Source: an uncultured Acidobacteriota bacterium
Lineage (GTDB): Bacteria; Acidobacteriota; Thermoanaerobaculia; Gp7-AA8
DNA length: 44,656 bases
Reading direction: 5' to 3'
Assembly (NCBI GenBank): GCA_946887105.1
Contig: CAMPKJ010000010.1
Location: 1 to 44,656, forward strand
Made by a program: the position numbers and the translations under genes. The notes beneath the pieces were generated by a model, which saw nothing but the letters and a program-made list of their open reading frames with translations, searched no databases and was not told the origin of the DNA. This document shows positions 31,980 through 40,810 of the stretch, one piece after another (position 1 is the first letter of the stretch; every line of letters starts with the position of its first letter).

Positions 31980-32699
31980 ATGTTCGTGACACTGACCGTC
32001 CTCGCGCTGGCCATCGCCATGATCGTCGTCGAGCGGCTGAAGCCCGGGCGCAGCTTTCCGACCGTGCGCGGCTGGTGGGCTCGCGCCATCGGCTGCAACG
32101 TCGTGCAGATCGGCATCGTCTTTCTGGCGGGCATGACCTGGGACGGCTGGCTGTCGCGCAACCGCCCGTGGTCGGCCGAACCGCTCGGCACGATCGGCGG
32201 CGCGATGGTCGGCTATGTGGTGATCACCTTCATCTATTACTGGTGGCACCGCGCGCGCCACGCCAGCGATTTCCTGTGGCGCTGGCTGCATCAGTTCCAT
32301 CACAGCCCGCAGCGCATCGAGATCATCACCAGCTTCTACAAGCATCCGATCGAGCTGGTCGCGAACGGCATCCTCTCCAGCGCGATCGTGTACGTGCTGG
32401 TGGGCCTGGACGTGAAGACGGCCACGCTCGCGGTGACGCTGACCGGCATCGCCGAGCTCTTCTACCACTGGAACGTGCGCACGCCGTACTGGATCGGCTT
32501 CTTCATCCAGCGCCCGGAAGCGCATCTCGTACATCACGAGCAGGGACTGCACGCGTTCAACTACGGCGACCTGCCGCTGTGGGACATGCTCTTCGGGACG
32601 TACCGCAATCCGAAGGCGTGGGACGCGAAGTGCGGATTCGCGGACGATCGCGAGCTGCGCGTCGGCGATCTCCTGCTCGGACGCGATGTGAATGCATGA
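31980..32699 (+). CDS. sterol desaturase / fatty acid hydroxylase family membrane enzyme
   Basis: The 239-residue integral membrane protein has about four hydrophobic spans and the three histidine boxes of the family: YYWWHRARHASDF, LHQFHHSPQRIEI and HLVHHEQGLHAFNYGD. The histidines bind a di-iron centre that hydroxylates or desaturates a lipid chain or ring. The substrate cannot be told from sequence. It is followed by a 149-residue protein with an ATGA overlap and by the HTTM-DCC gene, suggesting a lipid- or redox-related operon. No Shine-Dalgarno precedes the ATG. Confidence 0.92.
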   Translation: MFVTLTVLALAIAMIVVERLKPGRSFPTVRGWWARAIGCNVVQIGIVFLAGMTWDGWLSRNRPWSAEPLGTIGGAMVGYVVITFIYYWWHRARHASDFLWRWLHQFHHSPQRIEIITSFYKHPIELVANGILSSAIVYVLVGLDVKTATLAVTLTGIAELFYHWNVRTPYWIGFFIQRPEAHLVHHEQGLHAFNYGDLPLWDMLFGTYRNPKAWDAKCGFADDRELRVGDLLLGRDVNA

Positions 32700-33145
32700 A
32701 GAACGGCGCTGCGATCTTTCTGGTGGTGCTCGGAACCGCGCAGATGCTCGGTGACATGACCGGCGTGCTTCCGCTGAAGGCCGCCGCCGCTGCGACCGGA
32801 GCCTCGCCCGCACCGAAAGTGTTCTCCGCGGTGCAAGGTCTCGAAACCTACTCGACGCGATTCTTCGTGGTCCTCGGCGACCGCCGCGTCGAGCTCACGC
32901 CCGAGCTCTATGCCCGCATCCGCGGCCCGTACAATCGCCGCAACGTCTACGGCGCGGCGCTGGCGTACGGACCGGTGCTGCCGCCGGCGATCCGCGAGCC
33001 GGTGATGCGTTACGCGCTCTGCGACGGGACGCTGTTGGAGGAGTTGGGTTTCCCGAAATCGCAAACGGTGGCGGTCGAGCTCGAGCCGCTTCCCGGAACG
33101 TCGCTCGGCGAGTTGCAGACGCGCTTCGAGGTTGATTGCCGATGA
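32696..33145 (+). CDS. small protein with one N-terminal membrane segment, function unknown
   Basis: The 149-residue protein has one N-terminal hydrophobic segment (AAIFLVVLGTAQMLGDMTGV) that may be an anchor or signal. The rest is a compact alpha/beta region (LETYSTRFFVVLGDRRVELT, YARIRGPYNRRNVYGAALAY, RYALCDGTLLEELGFP). The family is not recognised. Its start overlaps the desaturase stop and its stop overlaps the HTTM-DCC start, so the three products are co-translated. A role as the accessory of either membrane partner is likely. Confidence 0.78.
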   Translation: MKNGAAIFLVVLGTAQMLGDMTGVLPLKAAAAATGASPAPKVFSAVQGLETYSTRFFVVLGDRRVELTPELYARIRGPYNRRNVYGAALAYGPVLPPAIREPVMRYALCDGTLLEELGFPKSQTVAVELEPLPGTSLGELQTRFEVDCR

Positions 33146-34425
33146 TGCGGGTTCCTCGGTTCCTCGGAGTTCCTCGGCGTTCCTCGGAGGGTGGGGAATC
33201 CCCCGAGGAGCTCCGAGGCACTCCGAGGAACTCCGAGGAACTCGTCCGCAACGGCTGGACCGGCGGCCAGTACTCGATCGTGCGCGCGATCTTTGGCGCG
33301 TATCTCTTCATTCACTTCGTCGCGTTGATCCCGTGGGCGCAGGAAGTGTTCGCGCAGATCCTGCCGCGCGAGGCCAGTCCGTTCCTGCGCCTGTTTCCGA
33401 ACATTCTCGCGATTGCGGACATCGCGACGCCGTTGGTGATCGTCGCGGCGATCGCTTCGATTTTCCTGGCCATCGGTCTCTACGATCGCGTCGCCGCGGT
33501 GCTGATCTGGTATGTCCTGGCGTGTCTCTTCGGACGCAATCCGCTGATCGCCAATCCGTCGCTGCCGTACGCGGGATGGTTGCTGCTCGCGCATGCATTC
33601 GTTCCCGCCGCGCCATTCGGATCGTGGACCGCACGAGGCCGCGTCGATCCGCGCGGCGGCTGGACGATGCCGCCCGCGCTTTTCGCGGCGATGTGGATCG
33701 TGATGTCCCTCGGCTACACGTTCAGCGGCTGGACGAAGCTCGTCAGTCCGTCGTGGACGGACGGCACCGCGATGGCGCGCGTGCTCGCCAATCCACTGGC
33801 GCGTCCGAGTCTCGCGCAGGAACTGTTGCTCTCGCTGCCGTCGCCGCTCCTGCAGGCGATGACGTGGGGCGCGCTCGGATTGGAGTTGCTCTACGCGCCG
33901 CTCGCGCTCTTTCGCCGTGTGCGTCCCTGGATCTGGCTGGCCATGCTGGCCATGCACCTCGGCCTGCTGGTGCTGATCGACTTCGCCGACCTCAGTTTCA
34001 TGATGGTCATCCTCCATCTGTTCACGTTCGATCCCGAATGGGTGCCAGCACGCGCAACGCAAACGACGGATACGCTGCTCTACGACGGTTCGTGCGGGCT
34101 GTGCCACCGTTCCGTGCGCTTCGTGCTCGCCGAGGATCGCAGCGGCAACGCGTTCCGCTTCGAGCCGCTGCCGGACGGTGAGAAGGCCAGCGTGATCGTG
34201 CAGGCCGCGGACGGCAGAACGCTCGTGCGCTCCGAGGCCGTGATTCACATCCTGCAGCGCCTCGGCGGATTGTGGCGTGTCCTCGGAATCGCGTTCGGCA
34301 TCGTGCCGCGCATCGTGCGCAATGCGATGTACGACGGCGTGGCGCGCGTCCGCTATCGGATCTTCGGGCGGACGAAGGACGCCTGTCCGATCGTGCCGCC
34401 CGATCTGCGCTCGCGCTTTACCTGA
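33142..34425 (+). CDS. HTTM-like membrane protein fused to DCC (DUF393) thiol domain
   Basis: The N-terminal about 310 residues are multi-spanning (IVRAIFGAYLFIHFVALIPW, LIWYVLACLFGRNP, LAMLAMHLGLLVLIDFADLS), resembling the HTTM/vitamin-K carboxylase-like fold. The C-terminal part is a DCC domain with DGSCGLCHRSVRF, a CxxC redox centre. Fusions or neighbours of these two families are known; a membrane thiol-redox role is inferred. Residues about 2-35 (RVPRFLGVPRRSSEGGESPE...) are encoded by TTCCTCGG-array copy 4 and look unlike a signal or membrane N-terminus. The native start may therefore be later (for example near 33280) or have been lost. The start overlaps the upstream stop; the 3' end overlaps the convergent HYR gene by 8 nt. 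Confidence 0.8.
   Translation: MMRVPRFLGVPRRSSEGGESPEELRGTPRNSEELVRNGWTGGQYSIVRAIFGAYLFIHFVALIPWAQEVFAQILPREASPFLRLFPNILAIADIATPLVIVAAIASIFLAIGLYDRVAAVLIWYVLACLFGRNPLIANPSLPYAGWLLLAHAFVPAAPFGSWTARGRVDPRGGWTMPPALFAAMWIVMSLGYTFSGWTKLVSPSWTDGTAMARVLANPLARPSLAQELLLSLPSPLLQAMTWGALGLELLYAPLALFRRVRPWIWLAMLAMHLGLLVLIDFADLSFMMVILHLFTFDPEWVPARATQTTDTLLYDGSCGLCHRSVRFVLAEDRSGNAFRFEPLPDGEKASVIVQAADGRTLVRSEAVIHILQRLGGLWRVLGIAFGIVPRIVRNAMYDGVARVRYRIFGRTKDACPIVPPDLRSRFT
33150..33241. repeat. TTCCTCGG palindromic array, copy 4 (inside the 5' end of the HTTM-DCC gene)
   Basis: Four TTCCTCGG units, a centre of about 15 nt and four CCGAGGAA-type units, two of them degenerate. It lies in frame right after the ATG at 33142/33145 and contains no stop in that frame, so it is translated if that ATG is used. 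Confidence 0.9.
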
Positions 34426-35788
34426 CCGCGCGACGGCGCGTTTTCTTCGGAGTGGTCTCCGACGGTGCCGAGGCGCTCGGACCGGTGTTGTCGTGCGGCA
34501 CGCGTACGTCGACCGTTCCGATACTGCGATTGCCGGCATCGTCGATCGCTTCGACCCATACCGTGTACACGCGGCCGTTGCCGTTCCCATCGCGCTCGGC
34601 ACTCAGCTCGACCACCAGCGGATCGAGGATGTTCCAATCGGCGTCCGTGATGGCCTCGTTCGACGTGACGTCGAAGATGCCGACGTACGGCGAGTCGTCG
34701 ACGTTGTCGAACACGTTCGCCGCGATGTTCACCGGGATGAGCTTTCCGTTCGGCGGACGGAGCGTGTCGGGCGATGCCACCAGCGAGACGATCGTCGGCG
34801 CTTCGGTGTCGGTCTCTTCCTGTTCTTCGACGGTCACGTTGAACGAGCCGCCCGCGGAGTTGCCGCGCATGTCGGATGCGGAGCACTGCACCAGCGTCGT
34901 GCCCTCGGCGAACGTCGAGCCGGACGGTGGATTGCAGGTCAGCAGCACCTGACCGTCGACCAGATCGTGTGCCGAGGCGGTGTACATGACGACCGTCGAA
35001 TCCGTGGTGAAGTCGGGCGGGAGCATCAGCGCCGGCGGCGTGGTGTCGACGACCGTCACCTTGAACGTGCCCGACGTGCACCGCACGGTCGTCTCGCCGA
35101 GGGGAAACGTCGAGCCGGACGCCGGCGAGCAGTTGCCGTTCACGGTCGGGCGGCCGTTGTGATCGTCTTCGCCCGACGGAACGCTGTACGTGACCACCGC
35201 GCCGGTCGGCCCCATCGCCTCGGCGGTGATGTCGTTGAAGGGCGGCGGTGGAGGCGGCGGTTGCGGACCGACGTTGACGATGAACGTACCGGTGGCCGTG
35301 TTGTTCCGCGAATCGGTCGCGGAGCAGTGCACCGTGGTTTGTCCGGCGGCGAAAAAGGATCCGGACGGCGGCGTGCAGCTCACGGCCGTGTGTCCGTCGA
35401 CGATGTCGTACGCGCTGGCGTGATAGTTGACCGTGGCTCCGTCGGACGAGCCGGGCACGCTGATGCCGGACGGCAGATCGAGCATCGGAGGTCTCGTATC
35501 GACGACCGTCACCGTGAACGATCCGCTCGATCCGCCTGTCGACGTGCACTGCACGGTGGTGGTGCCCAGCGGGAACTGCGATCCCGATGCAGGCGCGCAG
35601 GTCACGCCTTCGATGGGACGTCCGTTTTCGTCGATGCCTGAATTGTCCCCGGCCACCGTGTAGGTGACGAACGCGCCGCCTGAACCTGTGGCCTCGACGG
35701 TCTGGTTCGATGGGAGCTGGAGCTCGGCCGATACCTTGACCGCAACAAAGACGGCAAAGAGGACAGCAAGGAGAACGCGACCCATCAT
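34418..35788 (-). CDS. secreted multi-HYR-domain protein with RRRAVR C-terminus
   Basis: The 456-residue exported protein has a signal peptide (MMGRVLLAVLFAVFVAVKVS) preceded by a very good Shine-Dalgarno (AGGAGGT, 5 nt spacing). About four HYR repeats follow, each with C-x-PxSGSxFxxGxTxVxC. The C-terminal module (LRPPNGKLIPVNI ... RVYTVWVEAIDDAGNRS) is homologous to that of the gene at 8651-10534, and both end in RRRAVR. It may be a paralogue serving the same surface. The first HYR-like repeat is imperfect (GVTCAPASGSQFPLGTTTVQ). The stop overlaps the convergent HTTM-DCC gene. Confidence 0.9.
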   Translation of the reverse strand: MMGRVLLAVLFAVFVAVKVSAELQLPSNQTVEATGSGGAFVTYTVAGDNSGIDENGRPIEGVTCAPASGSQFPLGTTTVQCTSTGGSSGSFTVTVVDTRPPMLDLPSGISVPGSSDGATVNYHASAYDIVDGHTAVSCTPPSGSFFAAGQTTVHCSATDSRNNTATGTFIVNVGPQPPPPPPPFNDITAEAMGPTGAVVTYSVPSGEDDHNGRPTVNGNCSPASGSTFPLGETTVRCTSGTFKVTVVDTTPPALMLPPDFTTDSTVVMYTASAHDLVDGQVLLTCNPPSGSTFAEGTTLVQCSASDMRGNSAGGSFNVTVEEQEETDTEAPTIVSLVASPDTLRPPNGKLIPVNIAANVFDNVDDSPYVGIFDVTSNEAITDADWNILDPLVVELSAERDGNGNGRVYTVWVEAIDDAGNRSIGTVDVRVPHDNTGPSASAPSETTPKKTRRRAVR

Positions 35789-35807
35789 ACGGACCTCCTG
35801 CGAGACG

Positions 35808-36509
35808 TCATTTGGCCACACGCCGCTGCTCGGCCATGTAAAGAACGTGCCCACTCGGCAGGCGGAGTGAGCCGTAGGAGCGCCGCGTGCGGACGCGAAA
35901 CCCATTGCCGCGCAGGATCGCCATCAGCTCCTCGCGCGAATAGAGCTCGAGCTCGTGCACTTCCTCATCGCGATGCGTGACGCCGTCGATCATGCGAAAC
36001 GTCAGCACGCGCCGCGTCAGGCGTTTGCCATCGCTGTCCTTGATGGCGATCACCGACCAGTCATCGCCGCCACTGCGATGCTCGTCGTGTGCGGAATACG
36101 AACCGCTCTCGGCCACGTCGAAGAGCAGCACTCCTCCGGCCGAAAGCGCGTGCGCCGCGTTGCGCACGAAGCGTTTCACCTCGTCGAGCGTCCCGTAGTT
36201 CAGCACCTCGCCCATGGCCACGATCGCGCTGCACGGCGGCAGCTCCGCGTCGCCGAATCGCGCAACCTCGAAGCGTGCATCGGGCGCGTGCAGGCGCGCG
36301 AGCTCGATCATGGCCGGCGATGCGTCGATGCCGAGGACCTCGAACCCGGCGTCGGTGAGCGCGCGCGCCAGAATGCCGCTGCCACAGCCGACCTCGACGA
36401 CCAACCCATGCCGCGGCAACAGCGCGATCACGCCGGGCGCGGCGGAGCGGGCGAACTCCGAGAAGCCGGCGTGATGGATCCACGCCAGATCGTGACGATA
36501 CTCGCTCAC
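35808..36509 (-). CDS. class I SAM-dependent methyltransferase
   Basis: The 233-residue enzyme has the Rossmann-like methyltransferase core: motif I LVVEVGCGSGILARAL, acidic loop VLGIDASPAMIELAR, and motif VAMGEVLNYGTLDEVKRF. A C-terminal substrate-binding beta region follows. The GTG start (36507-36509) forms a GTGA overlap with the stop of the radical SAM gene, so the two are translationally coupled. This pairing suggests they act on the same molecule, perhaps a lipid or cofactor; the target is unknown. A longer frame upstream exists but lies wholly within the radical SAM gene. Confidence 0.88.
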   Translation of the reverse strand: MSEYRHDLAWIHHAGFSEFARSAAPGVIALLPRHGLVVEVGCGSGILARALTDAGFEVLGIDASPAMIELARLHAPDARFEVARFGDAELPPCSAIVAMGEVLNYGTLDEVKRFVRNAAHALSAGGVLLFDVAESGSYSAHDEHRSGGDDWSVIAIKDSDGKRLTRRVLTFRMIDGVTHRDEEVHELELYSREELMAILRGNGFRVRTRRSYGSLRLPSGHVLYMAEQRRVAK

Positions 36510-37924
36510 TGATGGTGCGCTTTGAGGAACGTCTCCGGCCGCGAGAACACCTTGGCGATGTTCATCCCGCTGCGTACCGCCTTGAGCGTCACCTTGCGCG
36601 TGGCCAGCGCGGCGCCGAGCTGCAGATAGGTCTTCAGCTTGCCCTTGTAGCGATAGCGGACGTTCAGCGCGTGCTGCCACAGCGCGGAATACTCGGCGTA
36701 GAACTCATCGAGCGGAAGTTTGGTCGGCAGCACGGTGTGCACGATGTCGAACATCTCCCACTCGTGCGTATTCACGTTCGTTTTCGCCGTGTCCCACAGA
36801 TCGGTCCCGGGCAATGGCGTGAGGATCGAGAAGCCGCTGTTGTACGCGCCCATCTTCTCGATCCAGTCGCGCAGGCGCTTGAAGTCGTCGCGATCCCATG
36901 ACGGATCGACGATGAAGTTCGGCGTGAAGCCGACGCCCAGGTCTTTGAGGATGTTGATGGCCTGGACGTTGTTGTCGGCGGTGTTTTTCTTGTTCACCGC
37001 CTTCAGGCCTTCGTCGGTGACCGATTCCAATCCGAGGAAGATGGCCAGGTCGCCGCAGTCCTTCCATTGCTCGATGAGCTTCGGGAACTTGCAGATGATG
37101 TCCGTGCGCGTCTGCACGGTGAAGTACTTGCGAATGCCGGACGCCTTGATCTGCCTGCCCATCTCCTCGCCGCGCTTCACGTTCATCCAGAAGATGTCGT
37201 CGGTGATGAAGATGTTCGGCGCCTTGATCTCGGCCAGCTCGCGCACTACGCGCTCCGGCGATTTCTCGCGGAACGTCGACTCGTGGAACTTCCACACCGA
37301 GCAGAAGTTGCACTTGAACGGGCAGCCTCGGGCGGTTTCCATGAGCGCGAGCGGCTTGCGGAAGTTGATGTAGTAGTGATCGGCGTAGTGCTCGATCAGG
37401 TGGCGCGCCGGCAGGGGATAGGTATCGAGGTTCGGCCGCGTGGGCGCGTGGCCGGTGAACTTCCAGGTGTCCTTGCCATCGCGGATCCAGAGGCCGTCCA
37501 CGTTCGCGAGATCGCGTCCGTCGCGAAGCGCATTGACCAGCGGCGGCAGCACTTCCTCGCCGTCGCCGAGCGCGATCGCATCGATCGAGCCGTCCTGGAA
37601 CCAGTCGGGATCGCGTGACGCGTCGTGGCCGCCGACCACCACGAACGCATTCGGCATCTCGCGCTTGATGCGCCGCGCGAGACGGATGGTGCGGTTGCGC
37701 TCGGTGGTGAAGTTGCACTGCAGGCCGACCACGTCCGGCTCGAACGCGCGGCAGTCCGCCAGACCTTTCTCCTCGCCATCGATGCGCAGGTCGATCACTT
37801 TGCAGACGTGACCGTCTGCCTCGAGACAGGCCGCCACGCAGATCGGGCCGAGCGGCTCGACGAACGTGAGCATCTCCAATCCGAGAATTCCGCCGACCGG
37901 CGGCTTGAGGAACGCGACTTTCAT
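36506..37924 (-). CDS. B12-binding-domain radical SAM protein
   Basis: This 472-residue enzyme has an N-terminal cobalamin-binding-like domain (MKVAFLKPPVGGILGLEML ... VVVGGHDASRDPDWF). The radical SAM barrel has the 4Fe-4S cysteines 201, 205 and 208 in ARGCPFKCNFCSVWKF. Later motifs are IFITDDIFWMN, IFLGLESVTDEGLKAVNKKN and GFSILTPLPGTDLWD, typical of the class that methylates unactivated carbons or rearranges rings (HpnR/BchE/HpnJ relatives). The exact reaction cannot be set. ATG 37924 matches the family start (MKVAxxKPP). The upstream ATG 37948 lies next to a repeat-derived GAGGAAC and is an alternative. Confidence 0.92.
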   Translation of the reverse strand: MKVAFLKPPVGGILGLEMLTFVEPLGPICVAACLEADGHVCKVIDLRIDGEEKGLADCRAFEPDVVGLQCNFTTERNRTIRLARRIKREMPNAFVVVGGHDASRDPDWFQDGSIDAIALGDGEEVLPPLVNALRDGRDLANVDGLWIRDGKDTWKFTGHAPTRPNLDTYPLPARHLIEHYADHYYINFRKPLALMETARGCPFKCNFCSVWKFHESTFREKSPERVVRELAEIKAPNIFITDDIFWMNVKRGEEMGRQIKASGIRKYFTVQTRTDIICKFPKLIEQWKDCGDLAIFLGLESVTDEGLKAVNKKNTADNNVQAINILKDLGVGFTPNFIVDPSWDRDDFKRLRDWIEKMGAYNSGFSILTPLPGTDLWDTAKTNVNTHEWEMFDIVHTVLPTKLPLDEFYAEYSALWQHALNVRYRYKGKLKTYLQLGAALATRKVTLKAVRSGMNIAKVFSRPETFLKAHHQ

Positions 37925-37948
37925 TGCTGTCGGCGGAAACCTTAGCAT

Positions 37949-38019
37949 GAGTTCCTCGGAGTTCCTCGGGGTTCCTCGGGGTTCCTCGGAGTGGCGCCCG
38001 CAGCCCGCGCCGAGGAACC
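37949..38019. repeat. TTCCTCGG palindromic array, copy 5 (asymmetric)
   Basis: Four TTCCTCGG units (37951-37989) and a GC-rich centre of about 20 nt are followed by only one CCGAGGAA unit (38010-38017). It lies between divergent genes. The missing right-arm units suggest loss by slippage or an incomplete copy. Confidence 0.9.
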
Positions 38020-38033
38020 GTCGCGATGACGCG

Positions 38034-38039
38034 TATCAT
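38034..38039 (+). promoter_or_regulatory. -10 box TATCAT for the TPR gene
   Basis: TATCAT ends 7 nt before ATG 38047 and begins about 15 nt after repeat copy 5. The repeat therefore occupies the -35 region of this promoter. No Shine-Dalgarno is present. Confidence 0.55.
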
Positions 38040-38046
38040 TTCGTGC

Positions 38047-39585
38047 ATGTGCCGATTGCTGCTCGTCCTCGTTCTCACCATGCCGCTGCTCGCCCAGACG
38101 GGCGTCGGCGAAGTCGCGTTCGCGAACTCCGGGAAGGCTGAAGCGCAGGCGGCGTTCCTGCGTGGGCTGGGGCTGCTGCACAACTTCGAGTATCCGCGCG
38201 CGGCGAAGGCGTTTCAGGAGGCGCAGGCGATCGATCCCTCGTTCGCGATGGCGTACTGGGGCGAGGCGATGACGCACACGCATCCGATCTGGTTTCAGCA
38301 GGACGCGGAGGCCGCGCGCGCGGTCCTGACGCGCCTCGGCGCGACTGCCGAGGAACGGATGGCGAAGGCGCCGACCGAGCGTGAGCGCGATTTCCTGCGC
38401 ACGCTCGACGTGCTTTACGGAGAGGGCACGAAGAACGAGCGCGACTTCCTCTACGCGGATGCGATGGCGGCGCTGCACGCGAAGTATCCGAACGACGTCG
38501 ACGCGACCGCGTTCTACGCGCTGGCGATCCTCGGCACGGCGCACGAAGGCCGCGACTTCAACATCTACATGCGCGCCGCGGCGTTGCTCGAGGAAGTATT
38601 TCCGGCCCATCCGCGCCATCCCGGCGTGCTGCACTACCTGATCCACGCTTACGACGATCCGGTGCACGCGCCCCTCGGCATGCGCGCCGCGCGCGTCTAC
38701 GGCTCGGTCGCGCCGGATGCCGGACACGCGCTGCACATGACCTCGCACATCTTCATCGCCATGGGCATGTGGGATGACGTCATCGATGCGAACCGCCGCG
38801 CCATCCGCGTGGTGAACAAGCAACGCGCCGCGCGCAACGCCCCGGCGGCGGACTGCGGCCACTATCCGACCTGGCTGCATTACGGCCTCCTGCAGAAGGG
38901 GCAGGATCACGACGCCGCGAAGTCGCTGGACGCGTGCCGCGCGTTCGCGTTCGCGCAGAAGGGGGAGAACCCGAGCTATCAGTTCGAGGAGTACGCGATC
39001 ATGCGCGCGCACCAGATCGCCAGCTCCAGCGCCCTGCCGCCGCGCGATGTGGTGACGGTGCCGGACGGAGTGCGCGCTCCGACCGCGGCACTCACGCTCG
39101 CCTATGGCGACGCGCTCGCGGCGGCGCGGCACAATGACGCTGATGCGCTGAAAGCCGCAACGGAGCGGCTGCGGTCCCTGCAGAAGGACGCCATCGAGGC
39201 GATCGACGAAGGACGCGCCGCCAATCCGACCGCGCGCATCACGGCCGAGGTGATGGTGCTGGAGGCGGAGGCGCTGCAGTTGATTCTGGCGGGCAAGCGC
39301 GATGAGGCATTGAAGGTGCTGGAGACGGCGGCGAAGGCGGAGCGCTCCATGCCGATCGAGTTCGGACCGCCGGTCGTGCCGAAGCCAGCCACGGAGCTGC
39401 TCGCCGACCAGCTGCTCGCCGCAGGACGCGCTGCCGACGCCGCGACCGCCTATCAGCACGTGCTCGACCGGACGGCGTCCCGGCGTCCGGCGCTGGAGGG
39501 ATTACTGCTCGCGCAGAAGGCAGCCGGGCAGGTGGAGGCGGCGGAGAAGACGGCCAAGAAAGTCGTGACGCCGCACGTGCACTGA
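38047..39585 (+). CDS. exported TPR-repeat protein
   Basis: The product has about 512 residues. It starts with a hydrophobic signal (MCRLLLVLVLTMPLLAQ) and carries TPR-like helical pairs throughout (AQAAFLRGLGLLHNFEYPRA, AKAFQEAQAIDPSFAMAYWG, VFPAHPRHPGVLHYLIHAYD, LLADQLLAAGRAADAATAYQ). Conserved-looking aromatic/His positions (MTHTHPIWFQ, DAGHALHMTSHIFIAMGMWD) suggest a binding groove. ATG 38047 is preferred over 38026 because of the -10 box 7 nt upstream and the compact signal. Related proteins occur in periplasmic accessory roles; no enzyme activity is apparent. Confidence 0.85.
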   Translation: MCRLLLVLVLTMPLLAQTGVGEVAFANSGKAEAQAAFLRGLGLLHNFEYPRAAKAFQEAQAIDPSFAMAYWGEAMTHTHPIWFQQDAEAARAVLTRLGATAEERMAKAPTERERDFLRTLDVLYGEGTKNERDFLYADAMAALHAKYPNDVDATAFYALAILGTAHEGRDFNIYMRAAALLEEVFPAHPRHPGVLHYLIHAYDDPVHAPLGMRAARVYGSVAPDAGHALHMTSHIFIAMGMWDDVIDANRRAIRVVNKQRAARNAPAADCGHYPTWLHYGLLQKGQDHDAAKSLDACRAFAFAQKGENPSYQFEEYAIMRAHQIASSSALPPRDVVTVPDGVRAPTAALTLAYGDALAAARHNDADALKAATERLRSLQKDAIEAIDEGRAANPTARITAEVMVLEAEALQLILAGKRDEALKVLETAAKAERSMPIEFGPPVVPKPATELLADQLLAAGRAADAATAYQHVLDRTASRRPALEGLLLAQKAAGQVEAAEKTAKKVVTPHVH

Positions 39586-40806
39586 TCACGAGTCGAACTG
39601 CGTTTTCGTCTTCGCGTCCGCGAGCCGCGCCAGGCCGAACATCTTCGGCACCGCCTTGTCGTTCAGCACGGCGGTTGCGACCATCTCTCCGACTGCGGGC
39701 GAGAGCTTGAATCCGTGTCCCGATCCGCCGCCGGCGAACCACACATTCTTCGCGCGTGGATGGCGGTCGATGATCAGGTGACCGTCGGGACTGTTCTCGT
39801 ACTGGCAGACGCGCGATTCGAGCAGCGGCGCTTTCGCGAGCTCCGGAAAGCGTTCGGACAGCAGGCGGCGCGCTCGCGCGATTGCGTCCGCGCCCGGCGT
39901 GCGATCGGTGCTGGTCGGATCGATCGGCTCGCCGCGCGTGTCGTCCGCGATCTTGAATCCGCGGCCGTGCAGATCGGGAACGCCGTAGAGGATCCGTTCG
40001 CCGAAATCGATCCACACCGGCAGGCGTCCGGCTGCGTAGCGGTCCGACCCTGATGGCGTGCCGAAGAACAAGACCTCCTGGCGCGTCGGCCGGATGGCAT
40101 CGCCGAGAGCGTCCGGAAAGAGCCGTCCGAGCCATGGACCGCACGCGAAGACGAACGCGTCCGCCTCGATGCGCGATCCGTCCGCGAGCTTCATGGCCGT
40201 GAGATCAGCGGACGGTTCGAACGTGCCGGTGCGGTAACTGCCTCCTGCTTTCTGAAACGCATCGCGCACGACCACGCACGCCTTGCGCGCCGACAACGCT
40301 CCGGCGCGTTTCTCGAGCCATACCGATTGCACGCCGCGGAAGTCGATCTGCGGATAGCGTTTCATGGCGGCGGCGACCGCCATCGGCTCGACCGGGAATC
40401 CGAGCTCCTCGAGGATCGGGAGCGACGAGCGCACGTACGTGTCGTCGCCGCGATGCATCCAGAGCGCGCCGGTTTCGACGTACAGCGGCTCGTCGACCGA
40501 CGCGTCGAGCGTCTCCCACAGCTCGTACGAGCGCTTCACCATCTCGACGTACGTGCGATCGGGACCGTAGATCGCGCGGATCACGCGCGTCTCGCCGCCG
40601 GAGCTCGAGCGCGCGTTGCCCGGTCCCCATGCGTCGATGAGCTCGACCCGCGCGCCGAGATTGCGGAGATGCAGCGCCGTCCATCCGCCGAATGCGCCCG
40701 CGCCGATGACGGCGACGCGCGGCGCATCGTTCCCAAATGAAGAGAGCCGCACCGCCATTGGAATGGCGGCAGCGGCTCCGAGAAAAGTCCGGCGGGAAAT
40801 GCTCAA
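39586..40806 (-). CDS. Tat-exported FAD-dependent amine oxidase (sarcosine oxidase-like, DAO family)
   Basis: The 406-residue flavoenzyme begins with a Tat signal (SISRRTFLGAAAAIP). The dinucleotide fold VAVIGAGAFGGWTALHL and SSSGGETRVIRAIYG match monomeric sarcosine/N-methyl-amino-acid oxidases. RVCQYENSPDGHLIIDRHP contains a Cys at the place where that family binds FAD covalently. GGSGHGFKLSPAVGE closes the fold. It would oxidise an N-methyl or secondary amine and give H2O2. The start is TTG 40806, chosen because the Tat motif follows at once and no ATG exists. It starts 4 nt after the TonB receptor stop, so the two are probably one operon. Confidence 0.9.
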   Translation of the reverse strand: MSISRRTFLGAAAAIPMAVRLSSFGNDAPRVAVIGAGAFGGWTALHLRNLGARVELIDAWGPGNARSSSGGETRVIRAIYGPDRTYVEMVKRSYELWETLDASVDEPLYVETGALWMHRGDDTYVRSSLPILEELGFPVEPMAVAAAMKRYPQIDFRGVQSVWLEKRAGALSARKACVVVRDAFQKAGGSYRTGTFEPSADLTAMKLADGSRIEADAFVFACGPWLGRLFPDALGDAIRPTRQEVLFFGTPSGSDRYAAGRLPVWIDFGERILYGVPDLHGRGFKIADDTRGEPIDPTSTDRTPGADAIARARRLLSERFPELAKAPLLESRVCQYENSPDGHLIIDRHPRAKNVWFAGGGSGHGFKLSPAVGEMVATAVLNDKAVPKMFGLARLADAKTKTQFDS

Positions 40807-40810
40807 AGAG

